Positions 1 through 8,259 of a DNA stretch of 64,000 nucleotides are shown piece after piece; position 1 is the first letter of the stretch; every line of letters starts with the position of its first letter. Source of the DNA: Bacillus_BD oryzisoli (GTDB taxonomy: Bacteria > Bacillota > Bacilli > Bacillales > Cytobacillaceae); NCBI RefSeq assembly GCF_036670025.1, contig NZ_CP137640.1:2514001-2578000 (forward strand). The letters are read 5' to 3'. The notes under the pieces are model-generated. The model saw only the letters and a program-made list of their open reading frames with translations, did no database searches and was not told the origin of the DNA. The translations under genes and the position numbers were made by a program.

Positions 1-204
1 ATCATCAGATATCAACAAATCGGTGTCATTCGTCATTTTTTCCATTTTGGCAAATACATCTACTGTGTATTCAAGTTGGAAAAAATCATCCAATCCTTTA
101 CTTGAGCCCCCAACCCAGTTATATAGAAAATCTTTCAGTGTGATTTGTTCAATCACCGATAATTGTTTCTTGAATTTTAACTTATCTACTGTAACGCTTA
201 GCAT
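1..204 (-). CDS. Hypothetical protein, C-terminus cut by window edge
   Basis: The ATG at 204 (reverse strand) follows a TAAGGAGTG ribosome binding site and opens a frame reading MLSVTVDKLKFKKQ that stays open to the window edge. The same protein, with few changes, is encoded complete at 21885..22199 (104 aa), so this copy should be about 104 aa with roughly the last third outside the window. No signal peptide, membrane segment or known motif is visible. An ATG seven bases upstream is followed by a stop after nine codons and is not the start. Function unknown; being present twice in 22 kb suggests an accessory or mobile origin. Confidence 0.6.
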   Translation of the reverse strand, partial: MLSVTVDKLKFKKQLSVIEQITLKDFLYNWVGGSSKGLDDFFQLEYTVDVFAKMEKMTNDTDLLISDD

Positions 205-335
205 CTTCCATCACTCCTTAATGAGGTTTATTGTATACATAGAAGATTTCACCAACAATGCAATTTGCGTAACATTCAGTTTACAGTTTAGTTACTAGCC
301 TAATATCAACCCAATAACACACTACGACTCTTGTT
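1..335. repeat. Long duplicated segment, copy 1
   Basis: These bases match 21994..22335 almost base for base: part of the hypothetical gene plus its upstream region up to the AGCCTAATATCAACCCAA stretch. The copies diverge quickly after about 335. This is a gene-plus-promoter duplication, not a short dispersed repeat. Confidence 0.8.
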
Positions 336-499
336 TTAAAAATGTCAGTTATAGAGTTTAGTGAAAGTAGGCTAAATATAAGTCATAAAAGCTTATAAGA
401 ATTACTAATGGCATATCATCGAAAAATAACTATCAACTTATGGTATTTTACGAGGTTGTATTAAGATATAAACGGTTCGTTCATCAAAGAAGGAATTTA

Positions 500-654
500 T
501 TGGAAAAAGAAATCTTGTTTAGAATAGCTACTAAACAAGATTTGGATAGAATTTGTTGAAATGCTTGCTGATGATATATTGGGAAGGAGGCGTGAGCGTT
601 ATGAACAACCACTTCCAGTAAGTTACACAAAAGTATTTCAAGCTATAACATCTG
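500..654 (+). pseudogene. GNAT acetyltransferase N-terminal remnant (frameshifted, truncated)
   Basis: A TTG at 500, seven bases after an AAGAAGG ribosome binding site, reads LEKEILFRIATKQDLDRI. A one-base gain in a short T run (near 551) then shifts to the frame reading EMLADDILGRRRERYEQPLP. Together this is the typical first 50 residues of a GNAT acetyltransferase (strand 1, then the helix with the ADD-LG-RE motif). The acetyl-CoA-binding core is absent because the sequence switches at about 655 into recombinase-like DNA on the other strand. It cannot make a working enzyme. Confidence 0.6.
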
Positions 655-815
655 ACCGGTTGGACCAATTTATTCTACCTATATCTAAGATAGCAACTTC
701 TCCTATTCGAAATCCAGTGGAGAACATGAATTCAAATAGAGCCTTTTCCATTGGGGAAACACAGGCTTCCCGTAAATGTTTAATTTCCATTTCGGTTAAA
801 AATTTAGGAATTCGT
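655..815 (-). pseudogene. Tyrosine recombinase internal fragment
   Basis: On the minus strand this stretch closely resembles 15005..15175 inside the broken tyrosine recombinase at 14653..15480. It covers the segment around the RIPKFLTEMEIEHLREAC-like helix and the FMFSTGCRIG region that carries the first catalytic arginine. No start, no C-terminal HxxR...Y part and no open frame remain. An 89-codon plus-strand frame crosses this fragment but is only the GNAT remnant running into antisense recombinase sequence. Confidence 0.6.
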
Positions 816-852
816 TTACCTAATGCTTAAAATAGGATGGAAAAAAGAGTAA

Positions 853-900
853 ATAAAAAAGCATTCTGGTTGTGTACTGTTCCTTGAATGCTCTTTTACT
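853..900 (-). terminator. Rho-independent terminator after ywbE
   Basis: Inverted repeat AGCATTC...GAATGCT, followed on the minus strand by TTTTTTATTT, just past the ywbE stop at 905. The plus strand also ends in a T-rich run, so it may work both ways. Confidence 0.7.
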
Positions 901-904
901 TTTT

Positions 905-1102
905 TTATTTAGAAATTATTTTTTGTACACGTCCGATCTGTCCATCTGTTAGCCTGACTTTGATACCGTGGGGATGAGTGACCGATTTGGTGAGAATATC
1001 TTTCACGATGCCTCTGGTGAGCTTTCCCGTTTTTTGATCCTTTTTTAAAACAATATCAACTTCCAAACCTGGTAATATGTCTTTCCGATTTTGTCCGTTC
1101 AT
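905..1102 (-). CDS. ywbE: YwbE family protein
   Basis: A 65-residue basic protein that begins MNGQNRKDILPG and contains the KKDQKTGKLTRGIVKDIL and THPHGIKVRL segments characteristic of the YwbE family (DUF2196). The family is small, widely conserved in Bacillus and of unknown function; the fold looks like a short beta-rich, nucleic-acid-binding-like domain, which is inference. Its start overlaps the stop of the upstream gene (TAATG), so translation is probably coupled. Length is normal for the family and a terminator follows. The identification is firm, the function is not. Confidence 0.92.
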   Translation of the reverse strand: MNGQNRKDILPGLEVDIVLKKDQKTGKLTRGIVKDILTKSVTHPHGIKVRLTDGQIGRVQKIISK

Positions 1103-1293
1103 TAGACACCCATTTTTCTGCGGGTATTGCTTGTTTTTTTCGTTTGCTGACTTTTCATTTTTTTTGTTGAAAGGTCGGCATTTATTTTTCTTTTACCAGA
1201 GTTCTGGTTCTTTTTGTTTTCAAGCTGCTGCCTCATTGCATCTTGCAGGCTGATTTTCTTTTTTGGTGTTTGTGATTGATTATTCTCTGTCAT
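1102..1293 (-). CDS. Small highly basic protein co-translated with ywbE
   Basis: A 63-residue protein starting MTENNQSQTPKKKISLQDAM. I chose the ATG at 1293 because GGAGG lies eight bases upstream; the longer frame to 1398 has no ribosome binding site and an unlikely hydrophobic start. The protein is rich in Lys, Gln, Asn and Ser with a predicted helix (LQDAMRQQLENKK) and a basic C-terminal tail (KTSNTRRKMGV), so it is probably disordered and may bind nucleic acid. Its stop overlaps the ywbE start by one base, implying a two-gene operon. Function unknown. Confidence 0.75.
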   Translation of the reverse strand: MTENNQSQTPKKKISLQDAMRQQLENKKNQNSGKRKINADLSTKKMKSQQTKKTSNTRRKMGV

Positions 1294-1677
1294 AGGAAAT
1301 TCCTCCTTTTTAATATGATAGTTAGTCCAGTATAATCGATTTTCGCTTATTTGTGAAAGAACAACGAAGGTAATGCAGAAAATTATGGTTTTTTCCAATT
1401 AATTAATTTAAATCATTGTCTTGATGCCTAGGTAGGTAACAATTGAAAAAATATCATTAGATCCATAATAAGTCGTTCAATAGCTATTTTCTTATTTGAT
1501 TAACGGTCAGATTAGTTGAAGAATCGTTTCTAGCTTTTATTCAATAATCGGACCAGATTGTTGAACAACACGTTCAAAGAACATTGGTATGAACAAAGAA
1601 ATTGTGAATGCATTCACTTAAATCAACGGAACAGCATTCCTGTAATGAAGGAAAATGGAGTTTGAACAAAAAAATAA
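1294..1677. other. Intergenic region without a gene
   Basis: No open frame with a ribosome binding site is seen. The stretch at about 1602..1635 (TGTGAATGCATTCACTTAAA followed by TCAACGGAACAGC) is a degenerate member of the dispersed repeat family described at 22345. The rest is AT-rich and carries the promoter region of the ywbE operon. Confidence 0.5.
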
Positions 1678-1751
1678 CCTCTTGGTAGAATGAGAGAGTC
1701 CTAAAGCCGGCACGCAAAAAGGACAAACTCAATTACCAGGAGGCTTATAAA

Positions 1752-3043
1752 ATGAATTATAACAAAATGAAAAGATTGCTCAAATTACTTCTCAGACTCT
1801 TATTATAGGTGTAGATATTGCGAAGTTCAAGCATGTGGCACGAGCACAGGACTTCCGAGGAATAGAATTTGGATCTCCTTGTTATTTTGAGAATTCAAAG
1901 GAGGGATTTCAGATATTTCTGGAGTGGATCCTCAAAATAAAAGAAGAACAACACATGAATAAAGTGGTTGTTGGTATGGAACCTACGGGCCACTATTGGT
2001 TAAACCTAGCCCACATTCTAAAAGCAAACGATATAAATTTGTGGCAGTAAACCCGTTACATGTAAAGAAAAGTAAGGAACTCGACGATAATTCACCGACT
2101 AAAAACGATGTGAAAGACGCTAAAGTTATCGCACAGCTGGTCAAGGACGGGAGATATGCTGAACCAACAATTCCACAAGGTGTTTATGCAGAACTCCGTG
2201 TGGCGAAAAAAATACGTGATCTCCTAACTAATGACCTTCAAACGGTACAAGGCCAGATTCACAACTGGCTAGACCGCTATTTTCCTGAGTTTTTAACTGT
2301 CTTTAAGAGTTGGGAAGGGAAAGCAGCCTTGCAGTTTTTAAGGCTAGGGGCCTTACCGCATGAACTGATCCGTTTCTCTGATCAATACTTATTGGATCAT
2401 TTACGGAAAGCAGTTAGTCGCAGTGTAGGACTAAACAAAATACAAGAGTTAAAAAAGCAGCTAAAGAGTCCATCGGACTTTGTCAAGGTTCTAGTATGGC
2501 CAAATTAGAACTGGCCACTCTGCTTGATAAATATGACTTGATACAAGAGAAGTTCGAAGAACTGGATCAGAAGATAGATACTTGATTGAACATATCCCAG
2601 GTGTCCAGCAAATGTTAGCCATCAAGGGAGTGGGAAGAGATACTGTTGCCGGCTTCTTTGCAGAAGTGGGAGATCTACAAGAGTATTCGCACCCTAGATA
2701 AATCATAAAGTTAGCTGGATTAAGCTTGAAAGAGAACACTTCTGGTAAGCATAAAGGGCGAACAAAGATCACAAAAAGGGGAAGAAAGAAGCTAAGGGCT
2801 CTCCTCTTCAGGGTATGTATGATTATGGTCGCGAAGAACTCGGCCTTTAAAGCTCTGCATGCCTATTACACGCAGCGTCCGGACAATCCTCTAAAGAAAA
2901 TGCAGTCTCTGATTGCCTTGTGTAATAAACTAATACGCATACTCTTTGCGATTGGAAAGAAACAATTTGAGTTTAGTGAAGAGAGAATGTTAAAGGATAT
3001 CCCTCATATGAGAGCAAAAATAGAAGTTGAAAAAGCAGCTTAA
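1752..3043 (+). pseudogene. IS110-family transposase (multiple frameshifts)
   Basis: After an ACCAGGAGG ribosome binding site the ATG at 1752 begins a 430-codon coding trace that changes frame at about 1765, 2045, 2500 and 2583 and has a stop near 2700. The pieces line up with an IS110 transposase. They are LIIGVDIAKF (first catalytic Asp), GMEPTGHYW (Glu) and the AVNPLHVKKSKE...KNDVKDAKV segment (last two acidic residues). A helical middle is followed by a C-terminal Tnp domain with IPGVQQMLAIKGVGRD, KLAGLSL and SGKHKGRTKITKRGRKKL. Most shifts are single-base losses or gains in short runs. It is related to, but clearly different from, the intact copy at 12011..13285. Confidence 0.85.
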
Positions 3044-3049
3044 TTCAGT

Positions 3050-3300
3050 AGGAAAAGTAGAGTAGAAAAGGATTTTTAGTGTTATAAGTCTCGTACATTT
3101 GAAGCACGGATTAGTCAGCAAAGCAACTAAACTTCGGGCAAGGACCCTGTGGGGCAGCATGACTGACATCTACCTCGTGGAAAGGTTGGACGAAGGAATT
3201 TGAGAGCAAAGACTCTGTGAGGCATGGGAGGGTTGACCTCCATGAGATATGTGGAGATCCACCAGTGCGATCATATTTTAACTCATCCACCATTTATTGT
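3050..3300 (+). ncRNA. Putative IS110 guide (bridge/seek) RNA region, copy A
   Basis: The stretch between the transposase stop and the right end has no credible gene but is rich in inverted repeats. Its segment 3190..3256 (CGAAGGAAT, then GAGAGCA, GCATGGGAGG, ACCTCCATG, GTGGAG) matches in order and spacing the segment 11784..11850 downstream of the other IS110 transposase, although the two transposases have diverged. CATGGGAGG...CCTCCATG can pair. Structured 3' noncoding DNA is where IS1111-type members of this family encode their target-selecting RNA. The role here is inferred. Confidence 0.5.
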
Positions 3301-3462
3301 AAGTGTGTGGCTATTGAGCGATCAGTCTTTTCGCTTCAATGGCCCAAATTTATCCTTAAAAGATAAATCCAACCACGACGGCGAGAGTATAACATCAAAA
3401 TAACATTTTTTAAAATACTGAGAATACTGGAGAAAACGCGAGTTTTCACTTTGTTTATTGAG

Positions 3463-3505
3463 GGAGTTTAGTTTAATAAGAAGAACATGTCTAATTCATA
3501 TTTGA
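3463..3505. repeat. Dispersed repeat, also at 16448
   Basis: GGGAGTTTAGTTTAATAAGA followed by AGAACATGTCTAATTC recurs without change at 16448..16490. It belongs to the wider family of short dispersed repeats in this window and lies in a 240-base stretch without genes. Confidence 0.7.
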
Positions 3506-3523
3506 CAGACAATGAGAAATAAA

Positions 3524-3550
3524 ACTAGCTAGGGGAAATTACCTAGCCAT
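3524..3550 (-). terminator. Terminator of the membrane protein gene at 3543
   Basis: GCTAGG TAATTTCC CCTAGC hairpin overlapping the stop codon, followed on the minus strand by TAGTTTTATTT. Confidence 0.5.
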
Positions 3551-4022
3551 TAGAAAGCTTATTAGTTTGTGGGTATATTTTTTCAAAAAACCTTTGAAAT
3601 CCAAAGTTAAGCAATGCATCTGTAAAGATTAACAGAAAGAAATAAATGGATTTCACGTTAATTTGATAAACATTAAGCTTTTTGAATAAAGCTAGTATTG
3701 GAAAAGCATATATTAAATTTGCAACTAAATTGATTAATGCGTATAAAAGAAATTTCCCTTTCGATAAATAAAAAAACCATATTGTTAAAACAATATAAGG
3801 TCCAAATAAAAGTAAGAATGCAGTTTGTGTCAGATTTTTTCGCTCTCCTTTTACTTTCCATAACTTATGAGTAGTAAAATAAAAGATTTCACACATTACG
3901 GTCATAGAAGAAAACAAGATAACTGGGAGGTATTTAACAAACAATTTCTTCTTATCAGGGAGAAAAATAACAGATAGCCAAGAAACTAAAAACAGGGAAA
4001 CTCTTATGCAAGTTTGTAGCAT
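3543..4022 (-). CDS. Small integral membrane protein of unknown function
   Basis: 159 residues with about four or five hydrophobic segments (roughly 1-20, 28-52, 65-88, 90-112 and 122-145) and a basic loop KVKGERKNLTQ. The start follows AAAGGAATGATAAA. It looks distantly related to the protein at 63505..63975: both share a loop-helix pattern with 'KLFILLNxxxNxxxAxP...KKL..Y' near the middle and a C-terminal 'FFxKAxLxxxFQxxFE' stretch. No enzyme motif is seen. It is transcribed alone, with a terminator at its end. A sporulation or envelope role is possible but unsupported. Confidence 0.7.
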   Translation of the reverse strand: MLQTCIRVSLFLVSWLSVIFLPDKKKLFVKYLPVILFSSMTVMCEIFYFTTHKLWKVKGERKNLTQTAFLLLFGPYIVLTIWFFYLSKGKFLLYALINLVANLIYAFPILALFKKLNVYQINVKSIYFFLLIFTDALLNFGFQRFFEKIYPQTNKLSNG

Positions 4023-4082
4023 TTTATCATTCCTTTAGTTTTTATATAGTTTGTTTCAAAAGGTACATTTTTTAATGTGTAA

Positions 4083-4145
4083 TTCGATGATAATATGTAA
4101 TAAAAAATGTAGTTGTTGAACTAACAAGTGCTTTACTTGAAGAGA
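4083..4145. repeat. Dispersed repeat (copy of 16820..16866)
   Basis: TTCGATGATAATATGTAATA then AAAAATGTAGTTGTTGAACTAAC repeats at 16820 with two changes. It continues into a degenerate form of the CTAACGGG repeat core (AACTAACAAGTGCTTTACTT). Confidence 0.65.
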
Positions 4146-4195
4146 TTTGGCTATAACTTAGTCAACTATTAAGTAACTTAATGTAGGGTGAATTT

Positions 4196-4450
4196 ATGAA
4201 GAAAAATTATACAGTTTTTTATATTTCTAAAAAACCACGTTCTGGTGGGATAGGTCGTGAAATACTTTCATTTGAAGGCACAAAGGAAGCATTTTTAAAT
4301 TTAATCACTTCAATCATTCTTTCTAAGTATGGATGTTATAAGGTTAATCTTGTACAAGATAAGAAAAAACATATGTGTCTTTTTGGGATTAAAAGGCGGG
4401 GAAGAAAAAAAGAATTTAGAGTTTTTATAATGGATGTCCTTAATAAGTAA
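4196..4450 (+). CDS. Small basic hypothetical protein
   Basis: 84 residues starting MKKNYTVFYISKKPRSGG, with a TAGGGTGA ribosome binding site. Pattern: a short beta strand, a glycine/arginine turn, a hydrophobic helix (LNLITSIILSKYG), then two basic strands ending KRRGRKKEFRVFIMDVLNK. High lysine and arginine content suggests nucleic acid or membrane-surface binding, but no family is recognised. It has no neighbours in an operon; upstream is a dispersed repeat. Coding quality (strong ribosome binding site, AT-rich third positions) makes it likely to be real. Confidence 0.55.
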   Translation: MKKNYTVFYISKKPRSGGIGREILSFEGTKEAFLNLITSIILSKYGCYKVNLVQDKKKHMCLFGIKRRGRKKEFRVFIMDVLNK

Positions 4451-4728
4451 TTACAACTAAAAAGAGATAATGCTTGTTCAACTACCATGAAAATAAGTTT
4501 CCTTCAGATATGAATAAAGGCAATACTTAAGAAGACCCTGCTCAATCGTCAAAAAAAAGAGGAGGGCGTGACTGGATTAAGGTCAATATCAGTATTGACA
4601 GTTCTTAACCATTTTCATTCTTTGTGGTGCAGTTCGGCTGCATGGATGGCTAACGGGCAGGTTAGTTAAGTGACCATTCCGATTCTGTTAAAATTCACAT
4701 GGATAGTTTAATAAAATTTGGATTTATT

Positions 4729-4766
4729 TTAAGGTCAAATTTAATTGAATTTGACCTTTTTTAATT
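4729..4766 (+). terminator. Rho-independent terminator
   Basis: AAGGTCAAATT TAATT GAATTTGACCTT followed by TTTTAATT; a near-perfect 11-bp stem with a T run. Confidence 0.8.
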
Positions 4767-4795
4767 GACGAATATCCCCTTAGGGGGGATATTAT
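4765..4795 (+). promoter_or_regulatory. Promoter with CsoR-type GC-rich palindrome
   Basis: TTGACG (-35) is followed by the palindrome ATATCCCC TTA GGGGGGATAT and then TTAT, so the palindrome fills the spacer and reaches the -10 region. This is the usual place and form of CsoR-family repressor operators. The same TTGACG and ATATC...GGGGGATA elements occur at 6366..6390 in front of the CsoR-type gene. No intact gene follows directly here. Confidence 0.55.
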
Positions 4796-5057
4796 AGAAA
4801 ATAGGTATAGTGTTGTTGTTTCTGTGGAGGGTTAGTAACATCTCTTTTTCTTTAGTTTTACATTTTTACTTAATACTTTTTCATATAAATATCAGATTTA
4901 TTAGCTATGATGGAGAGCTGGTAGCCCGGGAAAACCTCAAGGATCCAGATAAGTCCTGGAATCCTTAGCACTGAATGTTCGTTATAACGCAAATGTATTA
5001 TTAAATCATTTATTCGATGGAAAGCACAAAAAACAACAATATGGGTGGTTATAAGAT

Positions 5058-6318
5058 ATGAAAAAAATATGGATAATCCTAATTCCGATCGCAATTATTG
5101 TAACAACATTTGTGGTTATAAGTTCTTTACAGCGAACTATAAACATACATACTAATACTGAAGAACAAAAAAGCCGGGACATTATACTTCCTAATGATAT
5201 TTCTTCGAAACAAAGAAGACATGATATTACGTACGCTTATGAGCTGTGGAACGAGCAGTACGTGAAAAAAATTAAGGGACAACCAACTTAATATTATGTT
5301 TCGTTTGATAATGATGATAATACGATCTCCGAGGCTCATGGATATGGAATGTTAATTATGGTGAAGATGGAGAAACAGTTTGGTATAAAAACAAAGCAGT
5401 ATTTTGATGGGATGTTTGCCTATGCCAAGGATCATCCATCTGATATCAATCCTTCATTCATGGCTTGGAGACAGTATCGTCAAGAGGATGGAACCATGGT
5501 GGATGATAAAAATAACGGGGTAACAGACTCTGCTACAGATGGTGATATGGATATCGAATATGCATTGTTGCTCGCTGACCAACTTTGGGGAAGTGACGGA
5601 GAAATCAACTATAAACGTGAAGCCATTAAAATTATTAATTCGCTGATGGGTTCTGTTGTCAACAAAGATGAATGGACATTAAAACTAGGTGACTGGGTAA
5701 AAAATAATAATCCAAAATATGGAACAGCATCTAGAACATCCGACTGGATGATTGGTCACATTTCCACCTTTTATGATGTAACAGGTGATGAAAGGTGGAA
5801 AAAAGTTTTAGTCCGGATGATAGAAATGATTACAGGTATCCAAGACAACTTTAGTCCTGAAACCGGACTGCTTCCTGATTTTGTTTGGAAGCAAGAAGGA
5901 GAATTGATTCCTGTTGATGGTGACTTTTTTGGAGAGCAAAAAGGACCTTATTATTCATACAATGCATGCAGGGTGCCATGGAGATTAGCAGATGGATACT
6001 TCATCACAAAGGATGAGAAAGTGAAACATCAATTAGAAAAAATGAATACATGGATCATGGAAAACCACACAAAATACCCCTTCAAAAATTAAGTCTGGTT
6101 ATGCTCTAGATGGAGAAGCACTGGTATCCATATCAGAGATGCCCTATGTTGCCCCATTTGCAGCGAGTGCTGTAATAGATGCCGGTAATCAAGAATGGTT
6201 AAACAAATTATGGAAGCAGATGACTAAAGAATTAGGTCCAAACAAAAAGAGTAAATACTACGGTGACAGTATTCGACTGCTGGTTATGCTGTTTATTGAA
6301 GAAGCAGGAGGAAAATAA
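5058..6318 (+). pseudogene. Glycoside hydrolase family 8 (one stop, one frameshift)
   Basis: The trace starts with a signal/anchor helix (MKKIWIILIPIAIIVTTFVV) and then reads as a GH8 endoglucanase-like enzyme, about 420 residues. ISEAHGYGM holds the expected general-acid Glu and ATDGDMDIEYALLLA the catalytic Asp region. Substrate would be a beta-1,4 or mixed-linkage glucan outside the membrane. An in-frame TAA at 5289 interrupts GQPT*YYVSF in what would be a single frame (probably CAA to TAA). A frameshift near 6080 separates the C-terminal part, which reads KSGYALDGEALVSISEMPYVAPFAASAV and ends GGK. Unless both are sequencing errors the gene is dead. Confidence 0.85.
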
Positions 6319-6326
6319 ACTCGTAT

Positions 6327-6366
6327 TTCAAGGAACAATTCAAATGAATTTGTTCCTCTTTTTGTT
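6327..6366 (+). terminator. Terminator after the GH8 gene
   Basis: AGGAACAA TTCAAATGAA TTTGTTCCT followed by CTTTTTG. Confidence 0.75.
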
Positions 6367-6390
6367 TGACGTATATCATAGGGGGATAAT
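6366..6390 (+). promoter_or_regulatory. Promoter/operator of the CsoR-type gene
   Basis: TTGACG, then TATATCATAGGGGGATAAT. The ATATC...GGGGGATA half-sites resemble the palindrome at 4772..4792 and lie over the promoter spacer, consistent with autorepression by the metal sensor encoded next. Confidence 0.5.
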
Positions 6391-6411
6391 AATCAAAAGG
6401 GAGTGAAAAAA

Positions 6412-6705
6412 TTGAGCACTGATAATCATCATCATAAACACTATCATAAGCAAAGAAAAAATATTATCAATCGGCTTGCTAGAATTGAAGGACATTTAAG
6501 AGGGGTTAAACAAATGGCTATTGACGGACGTGATTGTCCTGATATTCTTCTTCAGATTGCTGCAATTAGAAAAGCGCTAGATAATACTGCAAAATTAATC
6601 TTTGCGGATCATATGGAAAATTGTTTAATGAATGCCGTACATCAAGGAAACGAACAAAAAGTTTTAGATGATATTAAAAAAGCATTAGATAACTTCATCC
6701 GGTAA
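6412..6705 (+). CDS. CsoR/FrmR-family metal-sensing repressor
   Basis: 97 residues, all helical. The TTG at 6412 is preferred (GGGAG eight bases upstream) over the GTG at 6403. The family core is RLARIEGHLRGVKQM, then CPDILLQIAAIRKALDNTAKLIFADHMENC. It has the Cys42-His67-Cys71 set typical of copper-type CsoR rather than the first-position His of nickel/formaldehyde sensors. The N-terminus is unusually histidine-rich (HHHKHYHK) and may tune metal access. Such proteins bind a GC-rich palindrome as tetramers and leave it when metal or persulfide binds. The gene ends five bases before the MATE gene, so that exporter is its likely target. Inducer unknown. Confidence 0.88.
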   Translation: MSTDNHHHKHYHKQRKNIINRLARIEGHLRGVKQMAIDGRDCPDILLQIAAIRKALDNTAKLIFADHMENCLMNAVHQGNEQKVLDDIKKALDNFIR

Positions 6706-6722
6706 GGGGATTGAAACAAACT

Positions 6723-8087
6723 ATGGAAGTTGAACTACACGATAAAACGACAAAACAAAAGTTTTCTACTATCATTGCTTTAGCTGTACCTGCAATGATT
6801 GAAAATATTTTGCAAACCGTTGTCGGTTTCGTTGATACTCTTTTTGTTTCAAAATTAGGTTTAAATGAAGTGACAGCTGTAGGTGTCGCTAATGCAGTTT
6901 TGGCTGTTTATATAGCTATTTTTATGGCATTAGGAGTTGGTACTTCTTCTCTTATAGCAAGAAGTATTGGAGCAGGTAATATGGATAGAGCGAAATCCAT
7001 TGCTCGCCAATCAAGCATCATATCAGCTATTTTTGGGTTAGTATTTGGGGCAATAACTCTATTCTTTAGCGAACCATTACTCCGTTTAATGGGTGCTAAA
7101 TCCAATGTATTGGCAGATGGCGTTACATATTTTCAAATAGTTGCCATCCCATCGATTTTCATTTCACTTATGTTTATCTTCGGAAGTATTTTACGTGCTT
7201 CAGGGGACACCAAAACACCTATGAAGGTGAGCTGGTGGATAAATTTCATCCATATTGGATTAGATTATGTTCTCATTTTTGGAATCTTTGGATTAAAGGG
7301 ATTTGGAGTAGCAGGAGCTGCGTGGGCAACGTTCATTGTACGGATAATTGGAACTCTGGCGTTGTATCTTTACATTAAAAGGTCAAAAATCTCCTTCTCC
7401 TTATTTGGTTCCTATTCAAAAGAGGATTCTTTTTCTATTTTAAAAGTATCTGCACCAGCAGCGATTGAACGTTTAATAATGCGATTAGGCCAGGTGCTTT
7501 ATTTTGGATTAATTGTTAAGATTGGTGCAGATACCTATGCTGCCCATTCAATTGCTGGTAATATCGAAACATTCTCTTACATGCCTGGATACGGTTTGGC
7601 AATTGCAGCTACCACACTGGTTGGTCAAAGTGTTGGCGCAAAGCGTTCGAAAGAGGCTTACCAATATGGAACGATGACGACATGGATCGCAGTTGGTTTT
7701 ATGTCCTTTGTTGGGGTATTGTTGTATTTTCTTTCTCCTTGGTTCGCTACATGGTTCACAACGGATAAAAATGCTATCGACATGGTTGTAACTGCTTTAC
7801 GAATTGATGCATTTGCCCAACCAGCTTTAGCTATTGGTTTAGTGTTGGCAGGGGCTTTACAAGGTGCTGGTGATACGAAAAGCCCGATGTACAGTACAGC
7901 TATTGGTATGTGGGTCATACGAGTTCTTGGTGTTTATATTCTGGGAATTCACTTTGATATGGGAATAGCAGGTGTTTGGATTTCAATTGCAATAGATTTA
8001 TATGTTCGAGCTGCATTCTTACTGATTAGATTTAGAACCAATTCTAAAACTAGCCATAAAAGAGTTCTTGTTCAGGAAAAATTTTAA
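6723..8087 (+). CDS. MATE-family multidrug efflux protein
   Basis: About 454 residues with twelve predicted membrane helices in two halves. Each half has the MATE signature: LAVPAMIENILQTVVGFVDT near the start and, in the second half, SAPAAIERLIMRLGQ. GDTKTPM and GDTKSPM mark the equivalent loops. MATE proteins exchange Na+ or H+ for cationic drugs at the cytoplasmic membrane. The ATG at 6723 is chosen (AAGGGGA 12 bases upstream); a TTG at 6711 sits directly on that ribosome binding site and is less likely. It is co-transcribed with the CsoR-type repressor, which is unusual for a MATE gene and suggests metal or reactive-sulfur control. A terminator follows. Confidence 0.9.
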   Translation: MEVELHDKTTKQKFSTIIALAVPAMIENILQTVVGFVDTLFVSKLGLNEVTAVGVANAVLAVYIAIFMALGVGTSSLIARSIGAGNMDRAKSIARQSSIISAIFGLVFGAITLFFSEPLLRLMGAKSNVLADGVTYFQIVAIPSIFISLMFIFGSILRASGDTKTPMKVSWWINFIHIGLDYVLIFGIFGLKGFGVAGAAWATFIVRIIGTLALYLYIKRSKISFSLFGSYSKEDSFSILKVSAPAAIERLIMRLGQVLYFGLIVKIGADTYAAHSIAGNIETFSYMPGYGLAIAATTLVGQSVGAKRSKEAYQYGTMTTWIAVGFMSFVGVLLYFLSPWFATWFTTDKNAIDMVVTALRIDAFAQPALAIGLVLAGALQGAGDTKSPMYSTAIGMWVIRVLGVYILGIHFDMGIAGVWISIAIDLYVRAAFLLIRFRTNSKTSHKRVLVQEKF

Positions 8088-8089
8088 TA

Positions 8090-8128
8090 ATAAAAGACCG
8101 TTAAACTATCCGTTAACGGTCTTTATTT
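8090..8128 (+). terminator. Terminator after the MATE gene
   Basis: AAAGACCGTTAA ACTATCCG TTAACGGTCTTT followed by ATTT; 12-bp perfect stem. Confidence 0.88.
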
Positions 8129-8259
8129 ATGTGATTAAATTTATCCTAATTCAAAGAAATACGCATTGACAAGAAATGCGTCCGTTATATGAAAGAAAAA
8201 GCATAAATTAGGGAATTTTAACAAATGAAATCCATGTCGCTAAAAAGGAGAGTTATTTT

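Larger units (their letters stand above)
1678..3370 (+). mobile_element. IS110-family insertion sequence, decayed (copy A)
   Basis: A DEDD transposase gene (1752..3043) is flanked by a 70-base leader and a structured noncoding stretch of about 300 bases at the 3' end. The leader contains the inverted pair CCTCTTGGTA (1679) and TACCAGGAGG (1734), which could fold over the region before the start codon. As usual for IS110, no terminal inverted repeats or target duplications are evident, so the ends are approximate. The transposase carries several frameshifts and is inactive as read. Confidence 0.75.
4451..5057. other. Gene-poor stretch with repeat, terminator and operator
   Basis: No intact gene. 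4640..4690 carries a degenerate CTAACGGGCAGGTTAG repeat. 4730..4766 is a terminator and 4765..4795 a probable metal-sensor operator. At about 4888..4966 a short plus-strand frame reads RFISYDGELVARENLKDPDKSWNP before a stop, probably the remains of a degraded gene. Confidence 0.5.

Noticed and set aside
561..830. 89-codon open frame on the plus strand
   Set aside because: Its first part is the frame-shifted GNAT remnant and the rest is antisense to a recombinase fragment; no single gene.
3111..3293. 60-codon minus-strand frame
   Set aside because: Lies wholly in the structured 3' noncoding region of IS110 copy A; no ribosome binding site and the matching block in copy B is not open in the same way.
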